Source of the DNA: SIG440 sp045591095 | GTDB lineage: Bacteria; Bacillota; Clostridia; Monoglobales; Monoglobaceae | Length of the DNA stretch: 42,159 nt | Assembly (NCBI GenBank): GCA_045591095.1 | Contig: JAZNSF010000026.1 | Coordinates: forward strand, 1 to 42,159 | Reading direction: 5' to 3' | Shown: one piece after another, positions 17,797 through 25,147 of the stretch | Position numbering within the stretch: the stretch's first letter is position 1 | How the letters are laid out: every line of letters starts with the position of its first letter | Position numbers and translations under genes: made by a program | Notes under the pieces: generated by a model | The model's input: the letters and a program-made list of their open reading frames with translations, nothing else | Told to the model about the DNA's origin: nothing | Database searches by the model: none

Positions 17797-18505
17797 CTTC
17801 TGCTCCTCTCGGTGCTATATATGCCATCAAAGCCGCGGCTATCAAAGCGCAGATTATTATGGCAAACCCCTGTGAAATCGTCGAAAACGCAGGGATATAA
17901 TAAAACCCAATGCTCAAAACCGTTGAAACTATTATCGTAAAAAGCACGCCCTTATCCTCTCTTGCAGGGGGGATGATTATCGCCATAAACATACTGTAAA
18001 TGGCAATTCCAAGCGCAGCGCACACCTGAACGGGTAAAAAATAATTGGCATAAACCCCTAAGGCTGTCCCAAGTGCCCATCCAAAATAGGGCAGAGTAAT
18101 AAGCCCATACATAAACCGCCGCCCGATACTCCCTTTTTCTGCCGCTGCCACAGCAAAAACCTCGTCTGTAATACCAAAAGACACCATCATTCTGTGAAAC
18201 GTATTGAACCCACCGTCCAGTTTTTGAGTAAGCGCAAGTCCCATAAGGCAGTAACGTATGTTGATAATAAGCTGAGCCAGCATCATTTCAATGAGAGTCC
18301 CGCAGGCAGCAATAACGGATACCCCTGCCAGTTGTCCTGCAGAAGTAAGATTTGTCATGGAAATAAGTATTGCCTGGAGAGGTTTTAAACCTTGACCCAC
18401 CGCCGAAACCCCAAACCCAAACGAAACCGACAAATACCCTAAAGCTATCGGCACGCCTCTTAAAAGCCCATATTTGTACGAATTTTGTGTTTTTGTATCT
18501 ATCAT
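17786..18505 (-). CDS. azlC: Branched-chain amino acid exporter large subunit AzlC
   Basis: 239 aa integral membrane protein of the AzlC/LIV-E family. Diagnostic segments are GVPIALGYLSVSFGFG near the N-terminus, LTSAGQLAGV and the helix-rich remainder with MVSFGITDEVFAVA. It exports leucine, isoleucine and valine with AzlD. The start is placed at the ATG at 18505 with AGGTG 6 nt upstream; an in-frame GTG at 18514 lies inside that ribosome binding site and is less likely. It is first in a two-gene operon. No Lrp-like regulator gene, as found in some azl operons, is present in the window. Confidence 0.9.
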   Translation of the reverse strand: MIDTKTQNSYKYGLLRGVPIALGYLSVSFGFGVSAVGQGLKPLQAILISMTNLTSAGQLAGVSVIAACGTLIEMMLAQLIINIRYCLMGLALTQKLDGGFNTFHRMMVSFGITDEVFAVAAAEKGSIGRRFMYGLITLPYFGWALGTALGVYANYFLPVQVCAALGIAIYSMFMAIIIPPAREDKGVLFTIIVSTVLSIGFYYIPAFSTISQGFAIIICALIAAALMAYIAPRGAEDDE

Positions 18506-18537
18506 TTTTTTCACCTGTTAAATTCTTTTGTAAATAA

Positions 18538-18566
18538 ATCTTATCACTGTTTAAACTAAATTACAA
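18538..18566 (-). promoter_or_regulatory. Probable azlCD promoter
   Basis: On the minus strand TTGTAA (18561-18566), a 17-bp spacer and TAAGAT (18538-18543), ending 32 bp upstream of the azlC ATG. Spacing is ideal but each hexamer has mismatches. Confidence 0.55.
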
Positions 18567-18577
18567 CTATTATTTTT

Positions 18578-18695
18578 CAAGGGGTATTCCGCTTATGAAA
18601 AAAGCCTCCAGGCTTTTATTTTATATCGGTGCTGTCGCACCTAGCTCAAACCTAAAAACAATTCACTGGATTGTTTTTTACGGTTTGACCCCTTG
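18578..18695. repeat. Structured repeat-like element with inverted ends
   Basis: A 118-bp element bounded by perfect 8-bp inverted ends, CAAGGGGT (18578-18585) and ACCCCTTG (18688-18695). Inside are three nested stems: AAAAGCC/GGCTTTT (18600-18617), GGTGC/GCACC (18628-18641), and TCAAACC/GGTTTGA (18646-18688) enclosing AAAAACAAT/ATTGTTTTT. The whole folds like a cloverleaf on either strand. It fills the gap between azlC and the 55-aa ORF, beginning 13 nt after that ORF's stop. It resembles interspersed palindromic elements of clostridial genomes, but only one copy is in this window. The first stem could also serve as a terminator for the 55-aa ORF. Confidence 0.6.
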
Positions 18696-18707
18696 TAAGT
18701 TAAAGTT

Positions 18708-18875
18708 CTATTTAGTGCCAATTTCTTCGAGAATTAAAGTATTCTTTTCGCCAATCTTTTTTACAAACTCTAAAAATTCTTTGTCTGCAAGGGATTTGTC
18801 TTCAGCTTTTTGGTGCATTTCTTCGGTGATTTCTATAAGTTCTTCGGTGAGGGTTTTTAAAAGTTTTATATCCAT
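18708..18875 (-). CDS. Small helical protein of unknown function (55 aa)
   Basis: Unrecognised 55-residue protein, highly charged (Glu/Lys-rich) with heptad-like hydrophobic spacing (LLKTL, LIEIT, FLEFVKKI), so probably one or two amphipathic helices or a coiled coil; no signal peptide or membrane segment. Support for coding is a strong AAAGGAG (18883-18889) 7 nt before the ATG and a composition typical of real small proteins. The site sits directly after the U-run of the UUCG-loop terminator, so expression would depend on readthrough from the structured RNA upstream. An opposite-strand ORF here is derived from the repeat element and was rejected. Function unknown. Confidence 0.6.
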   Translation of the reverse strand: MDIKLLKTLTEELIEITEEMHQKAEDKSLADKEFLEFVKKIGEKNTLILEEIGTK

Positions 18876-18895
18876 TTTTATACTCCTTTGCAATT

Positions 18896-18921
18896 AAAAA
18901 ATGCGTGGCCGAAGCCACGCA
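18896..18921 (-). terminator. UUCG-loop intrinsic terminator of the structured RNA
   Basis: On the minus strand TGCGTGGC, a TTCG tetraloop and GCCACGCA form a perfect 8-bp stem followed by six T. The stem is very stable and lies between the structured RNA and the ribosome binding site of the 55-aa ORF. Confidence 0.92.
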
Positions 18922-19056
18922 CGAAAAATGCAGCTCCCAGAGCAACATAATTTCAACAACTTATGATAAACCACAAGTATGCGAAACAGAGCATGCATTT
19001 TTACCAAAGGCAAAATACATACTTATGGTATCCATAAATATTTGAAATTATGCTGC
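18896..19056 (-). ncRNA. Candidate structured RNA or 5' leader, class unknown
   Basis: A promoter-to-terminator unit without a good ORF. The predicted transcript (about 160 nt) begins exactly at the first base of a 15-bp stem, GCAGCATAATTTCAA (19042-19056), pairing with TTGAAATTATGTTGC (18942-18956) with one G-U. Inside, UUUAUG pairs with CAUAAG, then an 11-bp stem CCATAAGTATG/CATACTTGTGG, then an apical part with a small hairpin (TTTTGCC/GGTAAAA). A terminator with a UUCG loop ends it. The rod has no large central bubble, so it does not look like 6S RNA, and SRP or tmRNA landmarks are absent. It may be a free sRNA or an attenuating leader of the 55-aa ORF. Confidence 0.65.
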
Positions 19057-19062
19057 GAGCTT

Positions 19063-19091
19063 ATTATATCATATAAGCATTTTAAAGTCAA
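19063..19091 (-). promoter_or_regulatory. Strong sigma-A promoter of the structured RNA
   Basis: On the minus strand TTGACT (19086-19091), a 17-bp spacer and a consensus TATAAT (19063-19068). The start point is predicted at about 19056, the first base of the long stem. It diverges from the ctsR promoter, whose -35 lies about 50 bp away. Confidence 0.85.
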
Positions 19092-19139
19092 TGACTACCT
19101 TGCAATAGTCCCACAGACTTAAATTTTTTCAAAAAACTA

Positions 19140-19167
19140 TTGACAAATATTTTGGAGATGCTATAAT
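19140..19167 (+). promoter_or_regulatory. Sigma-A promoter of the ctsR operon
   Basis: Consensus TTGACA (19140-19145), a 16-bp spacer and consensus TATAAT (19162-19167), with the CtsR operator immediately downstream. Such a strong promoter held down by a repressor fits a stress operon. Confidence 0.88.
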
Positions 19168-19176
19168 AGAATCAAA

Positions 19177-19199
19177 GGTCAAAGAAAGTCAAAGTCAAA
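19177..19199 (+). promoter_or_regulatory. CtsR operator (tandem heptad)
   Basis: GGTCAAA (19177-19183), a 3-nt gap and AGTCAAA (19187-19193) match the CtsR box of two A/GGTCAAA heptads exactly, and a third GTCAAA follows at 19194-19199. It starts 9 bp after the -10 box, so bound CtsR would block its own operon until heat or protein stress. Confidence 0.92.
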
Positions 19200-19217
19200 A
19201 ACGAGGTGTGTTCAGAT

Positions 19218-19661
19218 ATGAAAATCAGCAATATCATTGAAGAGTTTATAAAAGAAATGCTTGCCGAAAATCACGAGGTAGAACTCGGCAGAAACGAGCT
19301 TGCTAGTCGGTTTAACTGTGTTCCCTCGCAAATCAACTACGTTATTTCTACAAGATTTTCGCCCGAAAGAGGTTATAGTGTAGAAAGCAGACGTGGCGGC
19401 GGCGGATATATCCGCATCACCCGCACTGCGCCTAAAGACGAGAGCTATATTCTTCACGCAGTCAAGTCCATCGGCGAAAGTATTTCTATGACAAACTGCA
19501 AGGCAATCCTCGAGGATATGTTTTCTTTGGGAATAATAAACGAGCGCGAGGCAAGAATCATTATGGCGGCTTTAAACGATAGCTCTATTCCTGTACTTCC
19601 AAGTCAGCGGGGACTGGTGCGTGCAAAAATTTTGAAAAATATCCTGGTTAATCTTTTCTAA
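19218..19661 (+). CDS. ctsR: Transcriptional repressor CtsR
   Basis: 147 aa repressor of class III heat-shock genes. The N-terminal winged helix-turn-helix has the family pattern RFNCVPSQINYVISTRFSPERGYSVESRRGGGGYIRI, in which the RGGGGY wing loop reads the operator and is the target of McsB phosphorylation and heat sensing. The C-terminal dimerisation and ClpC-interacting part (SLGIINEREARIIMAAL) is intact. I use the ATG at 19218 with GAGGTG 9 nt upstream; a GTG at 19206 overlaps that site. First gene of ctsR-mcsA-mcsB-clpC, with its own operator upstream, hence autoregulated. Confidence 0.95.
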   Translation: MKISNIIEEFIKEMLAENHEVELGRNELASRFNCVPSQINYVISTRFSPERGYSVESRRGGGGYIRITRTAPKDESYILHAVKSIGESISMTNCKAILEDMFSLGIINEREARIIMAALNDSSIPVLPSQRGLVRAKILKNILVNLF

Positions 19662-19673
19662 GGAGGTATCTTT

Positions 19674-20180
19674 ATGAAATGTCAAAAATGCGGCAAATAC
19701 GAAGCTAATACTCATATAACCGAAATTATAAACGGCAAAAAGAGCGAAATGTTTCTCTGTCAATCCTGTGCGCAGCTTGCCGATGACAAACCCAGCTATT
19801 TTACAGGGTTTGAAACTGACTTTAACAATCTTTTTTCGTCACTTTGGCCCATATCAAAAGCCACAAGCATTCCAGTACCTCTAAAGTGTCCAAACTGCGG
19901 GACTTCGCTTTCGGACATTCAAAAAAGCGGTCGCTTTGGCTGTTCGGAATGTTATACCGTATTTTTTGATTATATAAAAAAGCCTCTTAAAGAAATTCAC
20001 GGCAATACCAAACACGTAGGGAAAGTCCCCAAAAGGGTTTTAAATAATCTTAAAGAGACCAATCTTATAAATCAGCTTAAAGAAGAGCTGGAAAGTGCTG
20101 TGAAATTACAAAACTTCGAAGAGGCAGCCGTTCTTCGGGACCGTATAAAAGACCTCGAAAATCGCCTTAGGGAGGTGTAA
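19674..20180 (+). CDS. mcsA: Protein-arginine kinase activator McsA
   Basis: 168 aa zinc protein that activates the arginine kinase McsB. It has three visible Cys pairs plus a fourth: C3/C6, C29/C32, C72/C75 and C90/C93, forming the two zinc modules of the family. A C-terminal UVR motif (about 130-166, LKEELESAVKLQNFEEAAVLRDRIKDLE) is the ClpC/UvrB-type interaction helix pair. AAGGAGG precedes the ATG. It lies 12 bp after ctsR and 4 bp before mcsB, so the genes are coupled. Confidence 0.93.
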   Translation: MKCQKCGKYEANTHITEIINGKKSEMFLCQSCAQLADDKPSYFTGFETDFNNLFSSLWPISKATSIPVPLKCPNCGTSLSDIQKSGRFGCSECYTVFFDYIKKPLKEIHGNTKHVGKVPKRVLNNLKETNLINQLKEELESAVKLQNFEEAAVLRDRIKDLENRLREV

Positions 20181-20184
20181 GCAT

Positions 20185-21183
20185 ATGTGGTATACAAAAT
20201 TTGGGCCGTCAGGTGATATAGTTTTATCTTCACGGATACGCCTGGCACGAAACATCAAAAAACTGCCGTTTGGGGCAAAGATGACAGCAGGTGATTTAAA
20301 AACAATCGAAGAAAAGTGTAAATCAGCTCTTCCCGAGTTTAACCACATTTCACTCTCTAAGTTGACTATTCCCGAAAAAGAGTCGTTAAAGGAATGTCAC
20401 CTTATCAGTCCCGAAATGGCCGAAAAAAGCTCAGGCAGCATTCTCATTAATGAAACCTGTACCATTTCTATATTGATTGGAGAAGAGGACCACCTGAGAT
20501 TACAGGTAATGGACAGCGGACTTAAACTCGAAGAATGTATGAAAATAGCAGATGAAATTGATTCAAAGCTTGAAAAAAACATGGACTTTGCTTATTCTGC
20601 ACAGCTTGGCTATCTGACCTGCTGTCCGACAAATGTAGGCACAGGTCTTCGGGCGTCTTGTATGCTTCATCTTCCTGCACTTACCGAAAGTAAAGGTATG
20701 GACTCCATAATCCGTTCCCTCTCCAAGATAGGAATTACTGTAAGAGGCATATACGGCGAAGGCAGTCCTTCACTTGCAAATCTTTATCAAGTTTCAAACC
20801 AGGTAACCCTTGGGATTTCTGAAAAAGACTCTATTACAAAGCTTGGACAAATTATCTCGGAACTTATAGAAAAGGAACGCCTTTGTGGCCATGAGCTTTA
20901 TAAAAACAATAAATTCAAGCTGGAGGATAAAATAGAGAGAGCCTTTGGTATACTCCAAAATTCACGTCTTATGACATCAAATGAAGCAACTCAGCTTCTT
21001 TCCCATGTCAGGTGGGGCATAAATTTGGGTATAATTAAAGATATAAACCACGAACAGCTGCTAGATGCATTTTATTCCATACTTCCGGGAAGCATTGCTA
21101 AATCCTATAATCTTACTTCATCTGCCGAACGGGATTTAAAACGCAGCGAAATTCTTAAAGACAAACTTAAAAATAGCATATAG
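20185..21183 (+). CDS. mcsB: Protein arginine kinase McsB
   Basis: 332 aa ATP:guanido-phosphotransferase-type kinase that marks misfolded proteins and CtsR with phospho-arginine for ClpC-ClpP. The nucleotide-binding arginines are in VLSSRIRLARNIKKLPF, the conserved acidic and His block in GEEDHLRLQ, and the catalytic loop in YLTCCPTNVGTGLRAS. The C-terminus retains R316-D317-x-x-R320, matching the RDxxRA allosteric phospho-arginine pocket of B. subtilis McsB, so feedback activation is probably kept. Slightly shorter than the B. subtilis enzyme. Third gene of the CtsR operon. Confidence 0.94.
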   Translation: MWYTKFGPSGDIVLSSRIRLARNIKKLPFGAKMTAGDLKTIEEKCKSALPEFNHISLSKLTIPEKESLKECHLISPEMAEKSSGSILINETCTISILIGEEDHLRLQVMDSGLKLEECMKIADEIDSKLEKNMDFAYSAQLGYLTCCPTNVGTGLRASCMLHLPALTESKGMDSIIRSLSKIGITVRGIYGEGSPSLANLYQVSNQVTLGISEKDSITKLGQIISELIEKERLCGHELYKNNKFKLEDKIERAFGILQNSRLMTSNEATQLLSHVRWGINLGIIKDINHEQLLDAFYSILPGSIAKSYNLTSSAERDLKRSEILKDKLKNSI

Positions 21184-21199
21184 AAAGGACGGTTACATT

Positions 21200-23662
21200 A
21201 TGTTTGAACAAAAACTCACCGAAAGAGCAAAGTCTGCTATAAATCTTTCAGGCAACAGCGCTATGGAAATGGGGCATAACTATATCGGCACCGAGCATCT
21301 TCTTCTCGGACTTATCCGAGAGGGAACGGGTGTTGCAGCAAAAATTCTTGCATCAAGCGGCCTCACCCCCAAAAAGATAGAAGAAAAAATTGACTTTTTT
21401 GTGGGTACTGATTTGCCCTTGGGGAATACTTCACTAAGCTTTACTCCACGTACAAAAAGTGTACTTGAAAACAGCTACTCTGAAGCCAGAAAGCTTGGCC
21501 ATGGCTATATTGGCACCGAACATATACTGATTGCACTACTTCGCGAAAACGAGAGCCTGGCTGTAAGAATTTTAATTGATCTTGGAGTCAATATCCAAAA
21601 GGTATATTCGGATATCATTCGCCTTGTAAGCGAAAATGGTCTTGGAGAAACGCCCAATCAGGGTGGCCACCGAGCAAGCTCCACTTCAAGCAAGTCAAAG
21701 CACAACCACGAAAAAACTCCTACTTTGGACAAATACGGCCGTGACCTTACCAAAATGGCGGCTGACCTTAAGCTTGACCCTATAATTGGTCGTGACAAGG
21801 TAATCGAAAGGGTAATCCAAATTCTTAGCCGCCGCACAAAAAATAACCCTTGTCTGATAGGCGAGCCGGGAGTTGGCAAGACTGCTGTAGCGGAGGGGCT
21901 AGCTCAAAAAATTGTTCAGGGCTTTGTGCCTGAAATTTTAAAGGACAAACGCGTTATTACCCTTGACCTTTCGTCAATGGTTGCAGGAGCAAAATACCGT
22001 GGCGAGTTTGAGGAACGCTTAAAAGGAGCTATGGAAGAAATCCGAAAGGCGGGGGACATAATCCTTTTCATCGACGAAATCCACACCATAATAGGTGCCG
22101 GAGCTGCCGAGGGCGCAATTGATGCGGCAAACATTTTAAAGCCTGCCCTTGCCCGTGGCGAAATCCAGATAATCGGTGCGACAACCTTAGAAGAATACCG
22201 AAAGCATATCGAAAAGGATGCCGCTCTGGAAAGACGTTTTCAGTCCATCGTCCTTGACGAACCAAACTACGACGAAACCATAGAAATCCTAAAAGGCATC
22301 CGTGACAAGTACGAGGCGCACCACCGGGTAAAGATAAGCGACAGTGCTCTTGACGCAGCAGTAAAAATGTCGGTTCGGTATATTCCCGACAGATTTCTCC
22401 CTGACAAAGCAATCGACCTTATTGACGAGGCTGCCTCACGCATAAGAATTAAATCCCTCACCGCACCGCCTGACATAAAGGCACTGGAAGACAAGGTAGA
22501 AAGTGTTCGTCAGGAAAAAGAAGCTGCGATTGCGGCACAGGAATACGAAAAAGCGGCAAATCTTCGTGACGAAGAAAAAGCGCTTTCCGACCAGCTTAAA
22601 AAGCAAAAAGACACCTGGGAAGACGAAAGCCGAGGTGACACCATAAAGGTAACTGAAAGCGAAATCGCAGAAATTGTTTCGTCCTGGACAGGTATACCCG
22701 TAAAATCACTTGAAGAAAATGAGAGTGAAAGACTTCTTCGACTTGAAGAAGTGCTCCACAGCCGAGTTATTGGTCAAAACGAGGCAGTGACATCGGTGGC
22801 AAAAGCAATCCGCCGCGGCAGAGTCGGCCTTAAAGACCCCAAGCGTCCAATAGGCTCGTTTATCTTCCTAGGCCCTACGGGAGTTGGCAAAACCGAACTT
22901 TCCAAAGCGCTTGCCGAGGCTATGTTTGGTGACGAAGATGCCCTTATCCGTATTGACATGTCAGAATATATGGAAAAGCACGCGGTATCAAGAATGGTCG
23001 GTTCGCCTCCAGGCTACATTGGCTACGACGAGGGTGGGCAGCTTACCGAAAGAGTTCGCAGAAAGCCATATTCCGTTATCCTTTTTGACGAAATTGAAAA
23101 GGCACACCCCGATGTATTCAACATTCTGCTTCAAATTTTGGAAGACGGAATCCTTACTGATTCGCAAGGCCGCAGAGTAGACTTCAGGAATACAGTAATT
23201 ATCATGACCTCTAATTTGGGTGCAAGACTTATTACCGAAACCAAAGCACTCGGTTTTTCGGCTGGAGCAGACGATTCGGATGGTCGCAGTTACTCCAAAA
23301 TCAAGGCAGATGTTATGGGCGAAGTAAAAAAAGCTTTTAAGCCCGAATTCCTTAACAGAATCGACGATATAATTGTGTTTAGTCAGCTTAATCAGGAGGA
23401 AATTAAAGAAATTGCGTCCAAAATGCTTGAAGCCTTAAAGTCACGACTGTTGGAAAACGAAATAACTGCCACATTCAGCGATGCAGCCCTCCAGCAAATA
23501 GCAAGCATCGGGTTTGACCCAAGTTACGGAGCGCGCCCCCTAAGACGCGCAATCCGTTCGGATATCGAAGATATGCTTGCCGAAAAAATGCTTGATGGTT
23601 CAATTAAAAAGGGTAGTAACATAACTGTAGACTTTGAAGATTCTAAATTTATAGTCAAATAA
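21200..23662 (+). CDS. clpC: AAA+ unfoldase ClpC
   Basis: 820 aa Hsp100 unfoldase that feeds arginine-phosphorylated and adaptor-bound proteins to ClpP. Two Clp-N repeats (about 1-145) bind phospho-arginine and adaptors. D1 has Walker A GEPGVGKT (221-228) and Walker B ILFIDE (288-293); a UVR-containing middle domain (about 428-465) is where McsA-type adaptors dock; D2 has Walker A GPTGVGKT (558-565), VILFDEIEKAHP and the sensor-2 GARPLRRAI near the C-terminus. ClpP is not in the window. AAAGGA precedes the ATG, and the gene is the last of the operon before a bidirectional terminator. Confidence 0.96.
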   Translation: MFEQKLTERAKSAINLSGNSAMEMGHNYIGTEHLLLGLIREGTGVAAKILASSGLTPKKIEEKIDFFVGTDLPLGNTSLSFTPRTKSVLENSYSEARKLGHGYIGTEHILIALLRENESLAVRILIDLGVNIQKVYSDIIRLVSENGLGETPNQGGHRASSTSSKSKHNHEKTPTLDKYGRDLTKMAADLKLDPIIGRDKVIERVIQILSRRTKNNPCLIGEPGVGKTAVAEGLAQKIVQGFVPEILKDKRVITLDLSSMVAGAKYRGEFEERLKGAMEEIRKAGDIILFIDEIHTIIGAGAAEGAIDAANILKPALARGEIQIIGATTLEEYRKHIEKDAALERRFQSIVLDEPNYDETIEILKGIRDKYEAHHRVKISDSALDAAVKMSVRYIPDRFLPDKAIDLIDEAASRIRIKSLTAPPDIKALEDKVESVRQEKEAAIAAQEYEKAANLRDEEKALSDQLKKQKDTWEDESRGDTIKVTESEIAEIVSSWTGIPVKSLEENESERLLRLEEVLHSRVIGQNEAVTSVAKAIRRGRVGLKDPKRPIGSFIFLGPTGVGKTELSKALAEAMFGDEDALIRIDMSEYMEKHAVSRMVGSPPGYIGYDEGGQLTERVRRKPYSVILFDEIEKAHPDVFNILLQILEDGILTDSQGRRVDFRNTVIIMTSNLGARLITETKALGFSAGADDSDGRSYSKIKADVMGEVKKAFKPEFLNRIDDIIVFSQLNQEEIKEIASKMLEALKSRLLENEITATFSDAALQQIASIGFDPSYGARPLRRAIRSDIEDMLAEKMLDGSIKKGSNITVDFEDSKFIVK

Positions 23663-23690
23663 AAAGAGGAGCTTTTAAGCTCCCCTTTTT
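23661..23690. terminator. Bidirectional terminator between clpC and trxB
   Basis: AAAAAGAGGAGCTT and AAGCTCCCCTTTTT form a stem with one mismatch and a 2-nt centre, flanked by A and T runs on both sides. It serves clpC on the plus strand and trxB on the minus strand; both stop codons touch or lie within its edges. Confidence 0.9.
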
Positions 23691-24600
23691 ATTTAGTTCC
23701 CTCTAGATATTTAACTGCATTAAGTGCCGCAACGCTTCCGTCGCCTACTGCTGTGGTAAGCTGACGGACGGACTTTGTGCGGCAATCGCCTGCAGCAAAA
23801 ATGCCCTCTCTATTTGTTTTGCAATCTTCGCCTGCCAGGATATACCCTCCGTCACTAAGGGTTACTAAGCCTTCAAACTCACTGTTTTGCGGGATTTGGC
23901 CTACTGCTACAAAAGCCCCGTCAACGTCTAAATGCATTTTTGACTTATTTGCAGTGGAAAATAAATCAAGTCCGGTCAGTTTGTCTGTTCCGCAAAGTTT
24001 CTCAACTATAGTTTCCAGCAGAAGCTCCACATTATTACATTCCTTAAGCCGTTTTACTAAAGCCTCTTCTGCTCTGAAGGCATCTCGCCGATGAATTAAA
24101 TATACCTTTTTAGCTAATTCCGAAAGATACTCGGCTTCCTGTACGGCAGTATTTCCACCGCCAATCACAGCAACTGTTTTGTCCTTGTAAAAAGCGCCAT
24201 CGCAAACTGCACAAAAAGACACTCCGCGACCAACAAGCCGTTCCTCGCCCTCTGCGCCCAAAAGACGATTTCTAAGACCAGTCGCAATTATTACCGACTT
24301 TGCGCTGAATTCACCATCGTCAGTTACTACTGTTTTTGTCGTGCCGTTTTTTATTTGTTTTACCGCGCCAAATCTGATTTCGCCGCCAAGCTCACTTACT
24401 TGTCCCGAAAGAGCATCGGCAAAATCCAAACCGCTTATCTTGGGTATCCCCGGAAAGTTTTCAACGCGCTCAGAAAGTGCTATCTGTCCGCCAAGACCCA
24501 TTTTCTCAAAAACGAGTACCGATTTTTCGGCACGAAGCGCATAAAGTGCCGCGGTAAGTCCTGCCGGGCCTCCGCCAACGATAATTATATCATACATCAT
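23689..24600 (-). CDS. trxB: Thioredoxin reductase
   Basis: 303 aa FAD/NADPH flavoenzyme that reduces thioredoxin. FAD motif GGGPAG (9-14), redox pair C130-x-x-C133 (CAVCDG), NADPH motif GGGNTA (about 147-152) and C-terminal FAD block GIFAAGDCR are all present, and the length is normal for the low-molecular-weight class. The start is the ATG at 24600 or the next ATG, with AAAGGA upstream. It is convergent with clpC and lies downstream of the rplL terminator. I see no convincing promoter in the roughly 55 bp in between. A ferredoxin-dependent homologue cannot be excluded, but the NADPH motif favours TrxB. Confidence 0.92.
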   Translation of the reverse strand: MMYDIIIVGGGPAGLTAALYALRAEKSVLVFEKMGLGGQIALSERVENFPGIPKISGLDFADALSGQVSELGGEIRFGAVKQIKNGTTKTVVTDDGEFSAKSVIIATGLRNRLLGAEGEERLVGRGVSFCAVCDGAFYKDKTVAVIGGGNTAVQEAEYLSELAKKVYLIHRRDAFRAEEALVKRLKECNNVELLLETIVEKLCGTDKLTGLDLFSTANKSKMHLDVDGAFVAVGQIPQNSEFEGLVTLSDGGYILAGEDCKTNREGIFAAGDCRTKSVRQLTTAVGDGSVAALNAVKYLEGTK

Positions 24601-24655
24601 TTTTCATCCTTTCCGGTTTAAAGGTATTTTGTCACAAGAACTTATAGTTTATTAC

Positions 24656-24683
24656 AAAAAACGGTCACCGCGCGGGTGACCGT
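24656..24683 (-). terminator. Terminator of the rplJ-rplL operon
   Basis: On the minus strand ACGGTCACC, a 5-nt GC loop and GGTGACCGT are followed by TTTTTT. It lies 23 bp after the rplL stop and ends the ribosomal protein transcript. Confidence 0.92.
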
Positions 24684-24706
24684 TTAGAGCATAGCTTAAG
24701 CTTAAA

Positions 24707-25078
24707 TTACTTAAGTTCAACAGTTGCGCCAACTTCTTCAAGCTGAGCCTTGAACTTTTCAGCGTCTTCCTTAGAAACAGCTTCCTTAAGAGTTGTAGGA
24801 GCACCATCAACAGCAGCCTTTGCTTCTGCAAGACCAAGACCTGTGATTTCGCGAACTGCCTTGATAACCTTAATCTTTTCTGCACCAGCAGCAGCAAGAA
24901 CTACGTCAAATTCTGACTTTTCTGCACCAGCAGCAGCGCCTTCAGCACCAGCAGCAGCAACCATAACAGGAGCAGCAGCGCTAACGCCAAATTCTTCCTC
25001 AAGAGCCTTTACAAGGTCATTTACTTCAACAAGTGTAAGTGATTTGATTTCTTCAATCATTTTTGCTATATCAGCCAT
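24707..25078 (-). CDS. rplL: 50S ribosomal protein L7/L12
   Basis: 123 aa stalk protein. The N-terminal dimerisation domain (1-35, IEEIKSLTLVEVNDLVKALEEEFGV), Ala/Gly-rich hinge (36-55) and C-terminal factor-binding domain (AGAEKIKVIKAVREITGLGLAEAKAAVDGAPT) are all normal; it recruits translational GTPases. GGAGG precedes the ATG. It is cotranscribed with rplJ, 69 bp downstream, and followed by a strong terminator. Confidence 0.97.
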   Translation of the reverse strand: MADIAKMIEEIKSLTLVEVNDLVKALEEEFGVSAAAPVMVAAAGAEGAAAGAEKSEFDVVLAAAGAEKIKVIKAVREITGLGLAEAKAAVDGAPTTLKEAVSKEDAEKFKAQLEEVGATVELK

Positions 25079-25147
25079 TTTTATTATCCTCCATGATAAA
25101 TTATATTTCGGGTAAAATTAGTCCCGATGTTAATATTACTAAAATTA

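Noticed and set aside
18595..18897. A 100-codon plus-strand ORF opposite the 55-aa gene
   Set aside because: Its first third is translated from the palindromic element and it has no ribosome binding site; the minus-strand ORF has a strong one.
18896..19056. 6S RNA as identity of the structured RNA
   Set aside because: Promoter and terminator fit, but the rod is paired almost throughout and lacks the large open central bubble that defines 6S RNA.
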